Below, piece by piece: positions 47,897 to 55,472 of a stretch of DNA of 64,000 bases. Both the position numbers and the translations under genes were made by a program. The DNA is taken from assembly GCA_002070095.1 (NCBI GenBank), contig MWCR01000007.1, positions 1-64,000 on the forward strand. The letters run 5' to 3'. This DNA is from Parcubacteria group bacterium ADurb.Bin192. Lineage in GTDB: Bacteria; Patescibacteriota; Patescibacteriia; 2-12-FULL-60-25. The notes under the pieces were generated by a model. It did not search any database. It worked only from the letters and a program-made list of their open reading frames with translations, and was not told the origin of the DNA. The first letter of the stretch is position 1. Every line of letters begins with the position of its first letter.

Positions 47897-47928
47897 CATG
47901 TAGCATGTAGCTTGTAACATGTAGCAAG
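47897..47928 (+). repeat. Heptamer array, catgtag type (left arm of S23 cassette 1)
   Basis: Units catgtag, catgtag, cttgtaa, catgtag plus a partial unit. Confidence 0.85.
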
Positions 47929-47939
47929 TGGACTAATCA

Positions 47940-48284
47940 CTAGCTACAGTTTTTTATTGTTGACCAGAGCATGGCACCAATTTCATCCGCCAAGATTATT
48001 GCTTCTTTGCATGCATCATCAGAAATCCATTTTTCTTTTAATGAGAAGTCTAGAAGATATCGAGATTCTTTCAGAGATCCATAAGAAATCTGCAAAAAAT
48101 TGCGCAAAACTTTTTCTTGCTGTCGAGCATAGCCTTCTGTGTAATTTAAAATAACAGATAGGGCCGCTCGTCTGATTTGAGATCTTGCGCCATAAACTTC
48201 GTCTTTGGGGAAGTTACGCGTAATTTTATAAATTAAATGTACATAATCATCCATCTTTTTCTGCAAAGTTTCATGAAATGTCAT
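47940..48284 (-). CDS. S23-family four-helix-bundle protein (23S rRNA IVS-type, Avd-like), copy 1
   Basis: 114 residues, the full length for PF05635. The family pattern is clear: MDDYVHLIYKITRNFPKDE near the start, SQIRRAALSVILNYTEGYAR in the middle and FLQISYGSLKESRYLLDF toward the end. Members are encoded in 23S rRNA intervening sequences, stand alone, or serve as Avd in diversity-generating retroelements; the molecular role of solo copies is unclear. It is bounded by inverted heptamer arrays and has a paralog at 48612. No reverse transcriptase is in the window. Confidence 0.92.
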   Translation of the reverse strand: MTFHETLQKKMDDYVHLIYKITRNFPKDEVYGARSQIRRAALSVILNYTEGYARQQEKVLRNFLQISYGSLKESRYLLDFSLKEKWISDDACKEAIILADEIGAMLWSTIKNCS

Positions 48285-48291
48285 ATTTTTG

Positions 48292-48319
48292 TTACATGTT
48301 ATAAGTTACATGCTACATG
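48292..48319 (+). repeat. Heptamer array, ttacatg type (right arm of S23 cassette 1)
   Basis: Units ttacatg, ttataag, ttacatg, ctacatg. Confidence 0.85.
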
Positions 48320-48320
48320 A

Positions 48321-48566
48321 CTATAAAGTCGCCATCTCCTCCAAAGTCCACTTCATGGTTTCGGTTGAAAAACGCAAACGAAAAGCATTAGCTTGATCGG
48401 AAACTGAAAAAATATAGAACTTCTCTCGCCCCCGGCGCTCCGCGTGCACCAAATTAACCCGCTCCACCTGATATTCCCGGTTACCCCATACAAAAGACAC
48501 GGGTTCGACTTTGCGACCTTTGAAAGACACGACTACATCGATGGGTTCACCAATGAACTGGTACAT
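48321..48566 (-). CDS. DUF6504-like small protein associated with dinB
   Basis: 81 residues. The sequence IDVVVSFKGRKVEPVSFVWG with a terminal WTLEEM resembles the DUF6504 family, small proteins encoded next to Y-family polymerases or ImuB. Proximity to dinB (one S23 cassette between) supports that. Its role is unknown. Flanked on both sides by heptamer arrays; the start lies just after a ctatatg-type unit. Confidence 0.55.
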   Translation of the reverse strand: MYQFIGEPIDVVVSFKGRKVEPVSFVWGNREYQVERVNLVHAERRGREKFYIFSVSDQANAFRLRFSTETMKWTLEEMATL

Positions 48567-48573
48567 AATTCGT

Positions 48574-48608
48574 CATATAGCACAAAGCACAAAACATATA
48601 GCAAAAAT
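48574..48608 (+). repeat. Degenerate heptamer array (left arm of S23 cassette 2)
   Basis: Units catatag, cacaaag, cacaaaa, catatag, caaaaat. Confidence 0.75.
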
Positions 48609-48611
48609 CTA

Positions 48612-48965
48612 TCACTGATCCATCTCTATCTTCTTTATTGTTCGCCAAAGCATTGCTCCAATTTCATCCGCCAACTCTATTCCTTGCTGATAATCCGAAT
48701 CTGATAAATAGTTTTCATCTCTTGAGAATTTAATTAAATATTTTGACTCTTTCAATGAGCCGTAGGCTATTTGTAAAAAATTTAAAAACACTGCCCTTCT
48801 TTGTCTGGCATAACCTTCTAAATAATTTAAAATAACAGATAGTGAGGCTCGCCTAATCTGCGAAGTTACGCCATAAAGCTCCTCTCTTGGAAAAGACCTG
48901 GAAACCTTATAAATAAAATGGACATACGCATCCATCTTTTGTTGCAAGATATCATGAAAAAACAT
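48612..48965 (-). CDS. S23-family four-helix-bundle protein, copy 2
   Basis: 117 residues from MFFHDILQQKMDAYVHFIYK. Same family and same strand as copy 1, with shared blocks SQIRRASLSVILNYLEGYAR, FLQIAYGSLKES and ELADEIGAMLWRTIK. The two copies differ at many positions, so the duplication is not recent. Function as for copy 1. Confidence 0.92.
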   Translation of the reverse strand: MFFHDILQQKMDAYVHFIYKVSRSFPREELYGVTSQIRRASLSVILNYLEGYARQRRAVFLNFLQIAYGSLKESKYLIKFSRDENYLSDSDYQQGIELADEIGAMLWRTIKKIEMDQ

Positions 48966-48995
48966 ATTCCTATAAACAATTAACTTCTTTTTTTG

Positions 48996-49023
48996 CTTTA
49001 TGTTATGTGTTATATGCTTCGTG
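48996..49023 (+). repeat. Degenerate heptamer array (right arm of S23 cassette 2)
   Basis: Units ctttatg, ttatgtg, ttatatg, cttcgtg. Confidence 0.75.
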
Positions 49024-49072
49024 AAGCTATAGAACAAAAATAGAACATTATCAAACCAAAGTCAAGAGCTAA

Positions 49073-49108
49073 TAAAAAACGGCTCATCAGGGAGCCAAAA
49101 CGAGCCGT
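49073..49108 (-). terminator. Terminator with the stop codon in its loop
   Basis: Reverse-strand stem ACGGCTC / GAGCCGT followed by T6. The TGA stop of the gene at 49087 is inside the loop. Confidence 0.8.
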
Positions 49109-49695
49109 GAGAAAAGTTGCGGATCCGGAGACGCGTTCTCCGCGTTGATCATGGACGACAAAGTCCTGCGATATTCGAGAGCCTGGACAAATATTTGGAC
49201 CGGCTTGCCGGATGGAAAAGCCAAATTCCAAAAAGTACTGATCTGATACCAGTAAGTAAGCTGTTGCAGGCGAGCGGGCAGGCCCGTGCTGGCAGCCTTA
49301 AGCGACCGGCGCCAGCTGCTCCTGCGCAAAACCCGGCCCAAACCCTCGTTCCGGCGCTCGCTCTCGGGTTGTTTTTTGATGAAACGCGAGACCGCGCCCT
49401 CAAATCTACGCAAGTCGCTGCCAAGCAGCGGCACAAGCAACAAATCAACGTCCTGATAGGAACCAAGTCCGGTTCCACTGGTGGGATTAAGCACCGAGCC
49501 CACAGCCACAACCGCCAACGGCAGATTGCGCTCTTTGCTTAATCTCCTCAGTCGCTCGCATAGATCCGAGACATTTTCTCGATCGCACGGATCCAGGATG
49601 GCCAGATAGTCGGACCAAGAAACTTCACACTTGAAACAAGCAGTATGTTCCCCGGCCCAAACTCCCAAAACCGACCCAATAATTTGAAGGTTCAT
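49087..49695 (-). CDS. Nucleotidyltransferase-fold protein
   Basis: 202 residues from ATG 49695, behind AGGAGGAGAG at a good distance. VVAVGSVLNPTSGTGLGSYQ followed by DVDLLLVPL matches the GS(x)nDxD signature of DNA-polymerase-beta-type nucleotidyltransferases; a third Asp is not obvious. The C-terminal half is helical. GC-rich relative to neighbours. It may be a stand-alone enzyme or part of an antitoxin-like system, but no partner gene is visible. Confidence 0.6.
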   Translation of the reverse strand: MNLQIIGSVLGVWAGEHTACFKCEVSWSDYLAILDPCDRENVSDLCERLRRLSKERNLPLAVVAVGSVLNPTSGTGLGSYQDVDLLLVPLLGSDLRRFEGAVSRFIKKQPESERRNEGLGRVLRRSSWRRSLKAASTGLPARLQQLTYWYQISTFWNLAFPSGKPVQIFVQALEYRRTLSSMINAENASPDPQLFSRLVLAP

Positions 49696-49773
49696 GCTCT
49701 CTCCTCCTTTTTTGGTTTTAGTTGGTTGACTGCATAAAAACATATCAAAAAATACATGTCAAGATAAAGTCTA

Positions 49774-49813
49774 ATAAAAAGAGCCCTCGAACAAAACATT
49801 CTGTCCGAGGGCC
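49774..49813 (-). terminator. Terminator downstream of the duplicated gene pair
   Basis: Reverse-strand stem GCCCTCG / CGAGGGC followed by TCTTTTTATT. Confidence 0.65.
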
Positions 49814-49872
49814 AAGTCGAGCCGAGCTCGACCAAGCGACTAAGAAGCCGGGGGGCCCGAACCCAGGGCCAA

Positions 49873-49898
49873 GGCACGTCGTTCGCGAACGACGTGCC
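49873..49898 (+). repeat. Perfect 26-base palindrome with TTCGCGAA core
   Basis: Arms GGCACGTCG and CGACGTGCC around TTCGCGAA. Confidence 0.9.
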
Positions 49899-49921
49899 AA
49901 GCGACCTAGGATCCGAGTTCC

Positions 49922-49947
49922 ATCACGTCATTCGCGAATGACGTGAT
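49922..49947 (+). repeat. Perfect 26-base palindrome with TTCGCGAA core, overlapping a stop codon
   Basis: Arms ATCACGTCA and TGACGTGAT around TTCGCGAA. Read on the minus strand it supplies the last codons and the TGA of the gene ending at 49928-49930. Confidence 0.9.
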
Positions 49948-50530
49948 CTACCCCCAGAGCGAAGACGCCGATATTGCCAGGCTGCCCGTCAACCCAGTAC
50001 CAGACGTCGCAGTCCAAGCCGCGCCCGCAAAAGTCGCCGAGGTGGAGGAGGTTGCCAGCAGCGAGGCATGTGTCAGTACGGGTGTACAACCCATCCAGCG
50101 GAAGCCGTTCGCCCGTAGCTTTGAAGTGGGCCAAAATGAGCCCTGCTACGAGTGATACCTCGCCGAAGCTGGACAAGTGGTGCTCGGAGAGCGCCAAGTG
50201 CTGACGAAGCGCGGAGAGCAGTTGCATCTGCTCATCAACCGCCTTCGACGTGCTGTCCTTCAACAGCCGCGGCACCCAGAAGACCAGCGCGTCTTGGGTC
50301 GGCGTGTCCTCGAAGTCCCATTCTTGCAGGTACCGGAAACCTTCGAAGCAAGGGCCGGTCAAGGGGGCATGCTTTTTCAGGGTGAAGCCGGCACGCACCT
50401 TGTAGCAAAGAGGCACGTCGGACGGGACGTCATGCTCTGTGGCCAGCTTGCGATACTTGGCCAGCGTCCCCTGATGCTCGGCCGGAACTTCCGCGTTGGT
50501 GAGCGGAACGAGATATTCTTTGCTTGCCAT
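49928..50530 (-). CDS. Unrecognised protein, downstream copy of a tandem pair
   Basis: 200 residues from ATG 50530 (MASKEYLVPLTNAEVPAEHQ), starting four bases after the upstream copy stops, so the pair is an operon. Residues about 38-192 are encoded by the 468-base block that is identical in the other copy. The N-terminal 35 residues differ more, and the end (VDHVIRE) comes from a palindrome. Cys, His and Trp are frequent (for example LHLGDFCGRGLDCDVWYW). No family recognised. Confidence 0.6.
   Translation of the reverse strand: MASKEYLVPLTNAEVPAEHQGTLAKYRKLATEHDVPSDVPLCYKVRAGFTLKKHAPLTGPCFEGFRYLQEWDFEDTPTQDALVFWVPRLLKDSTSKAVDEQMQLLSALRQHLALSEHHLSSFGEVSLVAGLILAHFKATGERLPLDGLYTRTDTCLAAGNLLHLGDFCGRGLDCDVWYWVDGQPGNIGVFALGVDHVIRE
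49952..50419 (+). repeat. 468-base exact duplicate, copy A
   Basis: Identical by eye to 50592-51059, a shift of 640 bases. Confidence 0.9.
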
Positions 50531-50534
50531 GTTC

Positions 50535-51359
50535 CTAACCTCTTCCTTCATTTCGAAGCTTATCAGCTTCTCCGCGTCCAAGAACCTCAATCCCCAGAGC
50601 GAAGACGCCGATATTGCCAGGCTGCCCGTCAACCCAGTACCAGACGTCGCAGTCCAAGCCGCGCCCGCAAAAGTCGCCGAGGTGGAGGAGGTTGCCAGCA
50701 GCGAGGCATGTGTCAGTACGGGTGTACAACCCATCCAGCGGAAGCCGTTCGCCCGTAGCTTTGAAGTGGGCCAAAATGAGCCCTGCTACGAGTGATACCT
50801 CGCCGAAGCTGGACAAGTGGTGCTCGGAGAGCGCCAAGTGCTGACGAAGCGCGGAGAGCAGTTGCATCTGCTCATCAACCGCCTTCGACGTGCTGTCCTT
50901 CAACAGCCGCGGCACCCAGAAGACCAGCGCGTCTTGGGTCGGCGTGTCCTCGAAGTCCCATTCTTGCAGGTACCGGAAACCTTCGAAGCAAGGGCCGGTC
51001 AAGGGGGCATGCTTTTTCAGGGTGAAGCCGGCACGCACCTTGTAGCAAAGAGGCACGTCAGACGCGACGCCATGCTCTATCGCGAGACGACGGTATTTGG
51101 CCAGCGTCTCCTGATGCTCGGCCGGAACTTCCGCGTTGGTGAGCGGGACGAGATATTCGACCACCTCTTCCGACTCCTTATCCGACAGACCTCCGCGGTC
51201 AGGGTGGCCTTCTGCGGACACGCGCAGAGTGGCGACCATGCGATCCACGATGCCCGGATTTTGGAGAAGTTTTTCGCCCTCCTCAATCGTCAAACGCTCG
51301 GCGAAGAGTCTCATGAGCGCCCCGTACTTCCCAGCTTCCCACTTGAATAGGTTCGCCAT
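50535..51359 (-). CDS. Unrecognised protein, upstream copy of a tandem pair
   Basis: 274 residues, starting at ATG 51359 behind AAAGGATAGGG. The first 67 residues (MANLFKWEAGKYGALMRLFA onward) are absent from the shorter copy and look helical. The shared part begins at EYLVPLTNAEVPAEHQ. The C-terminus (IEVLGRGEADKLRNEGRG) differs from the other copy. The protein is not recognised; GC-rich codon use sets it apart from the core genes. Confidence 0.65.
   Translation of the reverse strand: MANLFKWEAGKYGALMRLFAERLTIEEGEKLLQNPGIVDRMVATLRVSAEGHPDRGGLSDKESEEVVEYLVPLTNAEVPAEHQETLAKYRRLAIEHGVASDVPLCYKVRAGFTLKKHAPLTGPCFEGFRYLQEWDFEDTPTQDALVFWVPRLLKDSTSKAVDEQMQLLSALRQHLALSEHHLSSFGEVSLVAGLILAHFKATGERLPLDGLYTRTDTCLAAGNLLHLGDFCGRGLDCDVWYWVDGQPGNIGVFALGIEVLGRGEADKLRNEGRG
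50592..51059 (+). repeat. 468-base exact duplicate, copy B
   Basis: Identical by eye to 49952-50419; divergence begins abruptly on both sides. Confidence 0.9.
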
Positions 51360-51726
51360 GTGGTTGCCCTATCCTTTCTTCCGTGGATTCCCGCTTTCCC
51401 CCTTCGCTGACCCAACTCCGCATAAAGCTTCGATGGATTCAGCTCCGTGGGACAAGACGCGAGAATGACGAAAATGCCGTCGGTGCATCCGAAACCCGCC
51501 TCATGCAGAGCCTTGGACTTCCCTTTGGTTAAAAACGGCTCAACTTTCACGAAGCATGTAGCATGTAGCATATAGCAATAAGTTTGATGATACATGTTAC
51601 AAGATATATGCTACATGAAATTCATGTAAATTAAGCCGTTTTTAATGCATTGATTATTAAAAGAACAATGGCTTTATTTAGCAATAAAATCAGCTTCTGT
51701 CAAGCCTTAATACGGCAAGCGGTTAT
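51360..51726. other. Intergenic region with solo inverted heptamer element
   Basis: A 95-codon minus-strand frame here (51311-51595) runs through repeat sequence and has no protein-like features. The element at 51555-51617 is the main content. Confidence 0.5.
51555..51617 (+). repeat. Compact inverted heptamer pair without a gene
   Basis: Left units catgtag, catgtag, catatag; right units atacatg, ttacaag, atatatg, ctacatg, separated by about 14 bases. It looks like the same ends as the S23 cassettes with the gene missing. Confidence 0.85.
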
Positions 51727-52311
51727 CTAACCCTCGCTGTCAGCCGTCGGCACCAAGTGACATTTTCTGCATCTGGCTTCATACATTTCATCACCTCCTA
51801 CCACGATGCGCGGCGAATCATACGGAGCCGGCTGACCGTCGATTAAACGCTGAGTTCTGATAGCCGGTTGCGCACAGCATACGCAGACCGCATTCAGTTT
51901 GGTCACGGAATCAGCCAAGGCCATGAGTTGGGGTATGGCACCAAAAGGCTCGCCCCTAAAATCCGTATCCAAACCCGCGATCAAAACACGCACTCCGCGA
52001 TCTAAAAGCTGTCGGACAACTGCCATAATCTGTTCGGTAAAAAATTGAGCCTCATCAAATGCCACCACCCGGCAATCTTCTTGCCAGTGGGTAAAAACAT
52101 CTAGCGGTTCATTAATGGGAATAGCTTCATACATCCGCCCGTCACGAGATGCTATGGCTGATTGTTCACCGCGCACGTCAATTTGAGGTTTAAAAACCAA
52201 TACTTTTTGTTTAGCGATGGTCGCCCGTTTCAAGCGTCTGATCAGTTCCTCACTTTTACCGGAAGACATACAGCCGGCGATGACTTCCAGGGATCCAAAT
52301 TGATTTGGCAT
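51727..52311 (-). CDS. tdk: Thymidine kinase
   Basis: 194 residues, type II thymidine kinase. P-loop in AGCMSSGKSEELIRRLKR, Walker B VVAFDEAQFF, lasso region VCVCCAQPAIRTQRLIDG and zinc-binding Cys pairs (CVCC and CRKC). It phosphorylates thymidine for salvage, in keeping with the reduced nucleotide synthesis common in CPR. Upstream region contains ctacatg-type heptamers and TATAAT about 14 bases before the ATG. Confidence 0.97.
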   Translation of the reverse strand: MPNQFGSLEVIAGCMSSGKSEELIRRLKRATIAKQKVLVFKPQIDVRGEQSAIASRDGRMYEAIPINEPLDVFTHWQEDCRVVAFDEAQFFTEQIMAVVRQLLDRGVRVLIAGLDTDFRGEPFGAIPQLMALADSVTKLNAVCVCCAQPAIRTQRLIDGQPAPYDSPRIVVGGDEMYEARCRKCHLVPTADSEG

Positions 52312-52912
52312 AAATATGTTTGATTATACAATCAGGCGCCGTCTTGCACAAAACATGTAGCATGCAGCACATAACATGTAACATCGTCCCGCGTCAAAAC
52401 AAATATTGTCATTCCCGTGACTTGTCCCGCGAAGCTTTAGCGAAGTGGGAAAACGGGAATTCACGGAACTATGAACGGCAGGATGTGGGATGTGGGATGT
52501 GGGATGTGGGACGTGTTGTACGCAAGAGCCTAACTCACCCTACCCTCTCTTACCCAAGAGAGGGAAAGAAAGCCGAAGGCGGGGATAAATTAGGACGCGA
52601 TGTACGCGATAGGACGTTAAGTACGTTATTAATTGTTGCTTAAGGTGGATTCTCCCGATGCTGCGATTCGGGATCCCGATCCCACCTACGCTAAGGCGAT
52701 GGTGGGCACCGCGAGTGTATAATTTTTTGCGAGTATCGGGACCGATTTAATTATTTAGCTCGTTAAGCCTATCAGCTGCTTAGCCGGGAATGACCATGTT
52801 GGTTTTGACGTAGGACACGGGACGTGGGGTAGTCGTTCGCGAACGACACCCCGTGGGACATTAGGTACGTTATGGACGATTGTTGTGTGCTACATGTTAT
52901 ATGCTACATGAA
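52312..52912. repeat. Repeat island between tdk and the 346-aa gene
   Basis: No gene. Left array catgtag/catgcag/cacataa/catgtaa (52354-52381), right array ctacatg/ttatatg/ctacatg (52890-52910). Between them are three to four gggatgt units (about 52482-52512), gacgtagg/ggacgtg-type heptamers, the near-palindrome with TTCGCGAA core (52822-52854), tcgggatcccgat (about 52668) and a gtcattcccg-type palindrome (about 52408-52460). Confidence 0.75.
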
Positions 52913-53920
52913 ATGATTGACTTTCTATCGAAAATGAATTATTTTCTGGCGGTTGGATCTGGTTCCTTGGACAAGGAGACTGTAATGCAGGCCCACGAAA
53001 AAGCGCTGGATGAACTGGAAAAACTTACTTTGAGCAAACGTTTTGCCGCGGTCAAGCACCCGGGCTGTCCTTATTGTCAAAAAGACACCTTTCACATGTC
53101 CCGCGCGCATGCCCTGGCAGCCAGCGCGGTCATCATCTCGCTGTGTACGCTGGCCGGTTTTTGGCTGTCCGGCCAAGCAGGGAGTGGTTTTTTTGACTTT
53201 ATCGGCTCCATGCTGATGCTCGGCTTGCTGGGCGTGATGCTGGCCGGAAGCTATACCCGCGTCATCGACGAATGGCTGGCCTTCAAACACCACAAGCGCC
53301 TGCTCAATGAGCTTGATTACATAGATAGGCTTTGGCTGGCCTTAAGATATGAAATGCGCCGAGTGCGGGAACAGTATGCCGGGGAACAAGATCCGGCCGC
53401 CCTATGTTTGCATGAGGTGGATCGTTTTCTGCAGCAAGCCCAAAACCTGCAGTACCACCTGCGAACCGCCTCTGTCAGCCGCGGTCCGGCCGAAGGACTG
53501 ATGGAGTGCTTAAGCGCCATCTCCCATGTCCGCCAGCAAAAACAAATCCTGCAGGATTACCGCGCCGACTGTCTGTCGCTTTTACAGGATTTGTACACGA
53601 TCACGGACAGCATGCAACAGCATCAGGCCTTGCAGGTTGCTATGTTCCGGGACACAACCGGACAGCCAATCCACTCTCCTGATGACCTGGTCGTCTTGTG
53701 CCTGGAGAGAATCGTATCTCCCATGCGCATGGCTGAAATCTACTTGGTTCTGACGGACATGGATGCCAAGGTAGCGCGCGCCTGCCGAGCCGATCAGCTC
53801 AAACAAGCCCGCAAAAAAAGCTTCAAGGAAGGCCGGCCCAATACAGAACTCATGAAGACAGCCTTGCAAAAAACCATCTATCATCTGTCTCCGGTCCAAG
53901 ACTTCGTCAAGCGCCTCTAA
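52913..53920 (+). CDS. Hypothetical protein with CPYC motif and two membrane segments
   Basis: About 335 residues from ATG 52913; ATG 52934 is also possible. HPGCPYCQKDTFHMSRAHAL near residue 45 could bind zinc or act as a redox pair. Two hydrophobic segments at about 64-85 and 92-112. The remainder is helical and coiled-coil-like with many Q, R and L. Not recognised. The stop codon lies in a terminator loop. The start directly follows a ctacatg-type array. Confidence 0.6.
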   Translation: MIDFLSKMNYFLAVGSGSLDKETVMQAHEKALDELEKLTLSKRFAAVKHPGCPYCQKDTFHMSRAHALAASAVIISLCTLAGFWLSGQAGSGFFDFIGSMLMLGLLGVMLAGSYTRVIDEWLAFKHHKRLLNELDYIDRLWLALRYEMRRVREQYAGEQDPAALCLHEVDRFLQQAQNLQYHLRTASVSRGPAEGLMECLSAISHVRQQKQILQDYRADCLSLLQDLYTITDSMQQHQALQVAMFRDTTGQPIHSPDDLVVLCLERIVSPMRMAEIYLVLTDMDAKVARACRADQLKQARKKSFKEGRPNTELMKTALQKTIYHLSPVQDFVKRL

Positions 53921-53934
53921 GCGCTTGTTTTTTT
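53908..53934 (+). terminator. Terminator with the stop codon in its loop
   Basis: Stem CAAGCGC / GCGCTTG, loop CTCTAA containing the TAA stop, followed by T7. Confidence 0.85.
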
Positions 53935-53935
53935 A

Positions 53936-53970
53936 TAAAAAATGCCCGGAGCCGGATCACGGCTCGGGCA
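53936..53970 (-). terminator. Terminator with the stop codon in its loop
   Basis: Reverse-strand stem TGCCCGAGCCG / CGGCTCCGGGCA (small mismatch) with T6; the TGA of the NlpC/P60 gene is in the loop. Confidence 0.85.
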
Positions 53971-54583
53971 GGTAAGGCAGAACAAGCCAACGCAGTTGAC
54001 TCGAATGTTCAATTTCGCGCTGGGCCGGGCAGATTAACGTCACCACACGATGGCCGTCCGGCATGATTCTGCGAGCGCCCCGATACGCGCCATTCTCCAC
54101 AAAGTGTTCAATCGGATCCTCAACCACCCCTCGTTTGCTGTCCGCCGCGTGAATCACGGTACCTTGGCCGGTAGCCAAACCCACGTGCCCCACAGCTTCA
54201 TCAGGATAGAGGTGATACAGGTTCCAGCCCGTACCGGCCTTGAACACCAAGTCCCCGGCCTTCAAGCCATCCTTGTCCACCTTTTTGCCCATCTCGCGCT
54301 GTTCGACCGCATACTTGGGCAGCCAAATACCGCGCCGGGCATACAGCCACTTGACCATGGATGAACAGTTGACCACTTGAGGAGCGCGCTTGTATTTGGC
54401 GTCAAACACATAGCGCGACCGGCCGATTAATCCTCTGGCCAAAGCCACCATGTCCACCTCAACCACTCTAAAACCTCTGGTTTTGAGGATGGCTAAGACT
54501 TCATCTTGAGGAATGAACAGCCACAAAGCTGAAAGATCCAGAGCGCAACGCTGTTTGACCGCACGGAATCCAAAGTCATACAT
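53957..54583 (-). CDS. NlpC/P60-family peptidase-like protein
   Basis: 208 residues behind a strong AGGAGGAGGGAGA site. The cysteine peptidase pattern is visible: nucleophile Cys in VNCSSMVKWLYARRGIWLPK (about 91), GDLVFKAG, and His in AVGHVGLATGQGTVIHA. Such enzymes cleave peptidoglycan stem peptides or related amides. There is no signal peptide, so it may act inside the cell, be released by lysis, or be a toxin-like effector. It belongs to the strong-Shine-Dalgarno, terminator-overlap group. Confidence 0.85.
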   Translation of the reverse strand: MYDFGFRAVKQRCALDLSALWLFIPQDEVLAILKTRGFRVVEVDMVALARGLIGRSRYVFDAKYKRAPQVVNCSSMVKWLYARRGIWLPKYAVEQREMGKKVDKDGLKAGDLVFKAGTGWNLYHLYPDEAVGHVGLATGQGTVIHAADSKRGVVEDPIEHFVENGAYRGARRIMPDGHRVVTLICPAQREIEHSSQLRWLVLPYLPEP

Positions 54584-54869
54584 TCTCCCTCCTCCTTATG
54601 TATCCGCGCCGTTGATTCTCCTTACGGCCTAAATAATCATAAAAAGACCTTTTGGTCAACCATTTCATGTAGCACGTAGCATATAACATATAACATGTAG
54701 CATGTAGCATGTAACAATATCAAACCCCGTTATGCGATGAGGTAAGTTGTTTTACATCGAAAACAAAGACGAGGACGTCCACTCTGCATATCGGCTGACA
54801 TTGCATGGTGCTTTAAGTTATATGCTACGTGCTACATGAAACCATCTTTCTTCTTTGTTTTTTATTCTG
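54584..54869. repeat. Repeat island upstream of the half-MFS pair
   Basis: No gene. Left array of seven units, catgtag, cacgtag, catataa twice, catgtag twice, catgtaa (54666-54714); right array ttatatg, ctacgtg, ctacatg (54818-54838); about 100 bases of unique sequence between. Confidence 0.8.
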
Positions 54870-54875
54870 TATAAT
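54870..54875 (+). promoter_or_regulatory. -10 box of the half-MFS operon
   Basis: Perfect TATAAT followed by exactly six bases and the ATG at 54882. The -35 region is weak. Confidence 0.6.
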
Positions 54876-54881
54876 AGAGCC

Positions 54882-55469
54882 ATGTTTCGCTGGTTACGCG
54901 CTTTGGCCGTGAGTGACATGATGTATCTGACGGTTTTCGGATTGCTCGCGCCCATCTTTGCTTTATTTTTAAGAGAACGGATTCCGGGCGTCACCTTGCT
55001 GACCGTGGGTTTGGCCGAGGGTATTTATCTATTAACCATTGGAATTTTAAGGCCCTTCTCGCAACTTTATTCAAAAAACGATTTAACGGGCTGGAGAACT
55101 CAACACTTATTATGGTTTGGTTCTTTTTTTGCGGCCATGACCCCGTTCCTATACCTCATGGCGCGCGACATGATTGATATTTACGTAATTCAAATTCTCT
55201 ACGGCGTAGGCATAGTTTTCTGCGAACCGGGCTGGAGCCGCCTGATGGACAAGGCCTGCCAGTACCGTTCTTTTTTAAGCACTGAAAGATACAACACCAT
55301 CGGTACCCTGACCGCGGCCGGACTGGCCTTGATCGGAGGTTTTATCGCAGATCAATACGGCATGGTTACCCTATTGATCTATATGAACGTAACCATCGTG
55401 GTGGCGGCCGGCTTTTTATGCGTTCTTTACTGGCGTTTCGGTTTGAATAAAAATTCAACCAAAGCCTGA
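54882..55469 (+). CDS. Half-size MFS-like transporter, first of a pair
   Basis: 195 residues from MFRWLRALAVSDMMYLTVFG with about six hydrophobic segments, the size of one MFS half. Segment order and start (SDMMYLTVFGLLAPIFALFL) parallel the next gene. MFS transporters normally have 12 segments in one chain; two six-segment chains encoded side by side could form a heterodimer. The substrate is unknown. Confidence 0.7.
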   Translation: MFRWLRALAVSDMMYLTVFGLLAPIFALFLRERIPGVTLLTVGLAEGIYLLTIGILRPFSQLYSKNDLTGWRTQHLLWFGSFFAAMTPFLYLMARDMIDIYVIQILYGVGIVFCEPGWSRLMDKACQYRSFLSTERYNTIGTLTAAGLALIGGFIADQYGMVTLLIYMNVTIVVAAGFLCVLYWRFGLNKNSTKA

Positions 55470-55472
55470 ATT

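Larger units (their letters stand above)
47897..48319. mobile_element. Candidate S23 cassette 1 with inverted heptamer ends
   Basis: A 345-base S23 gene bounded on the left by catgtag-type units and on the right by ttacatg/ctacatg units, which are reverse complements. It sits between the DUF6504-like gene and dinB. Mobility is inference; no transposase is present and target-site duplications were not evident. Confidence 0.35.
48574..49023. mobile_element. Candidate S23 cassette 2 with inverted heptamer ends
   Basis: Same plan as cassette 1: S23 gene with catatag-type units on the left and ttatatg-type units on the right. Arms are more degenerate, suggesting an older insertion. Confidence 0.35.

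Noticed and set aside
47940-48965. Possible diversity-generating retroelement, because S23 proteins resemble Avd
   Set aside because: No reverse transcriptase and no template/variable repeat pair are present. The 468-base duplicate is identical rather than adenine-mutagenised.
51311-51595. A 94-residue minus-strand frame
   Set aside because: It runs through heptamer repeats and overlaps the real start of the gene at 51359; the composition is not protein-like.
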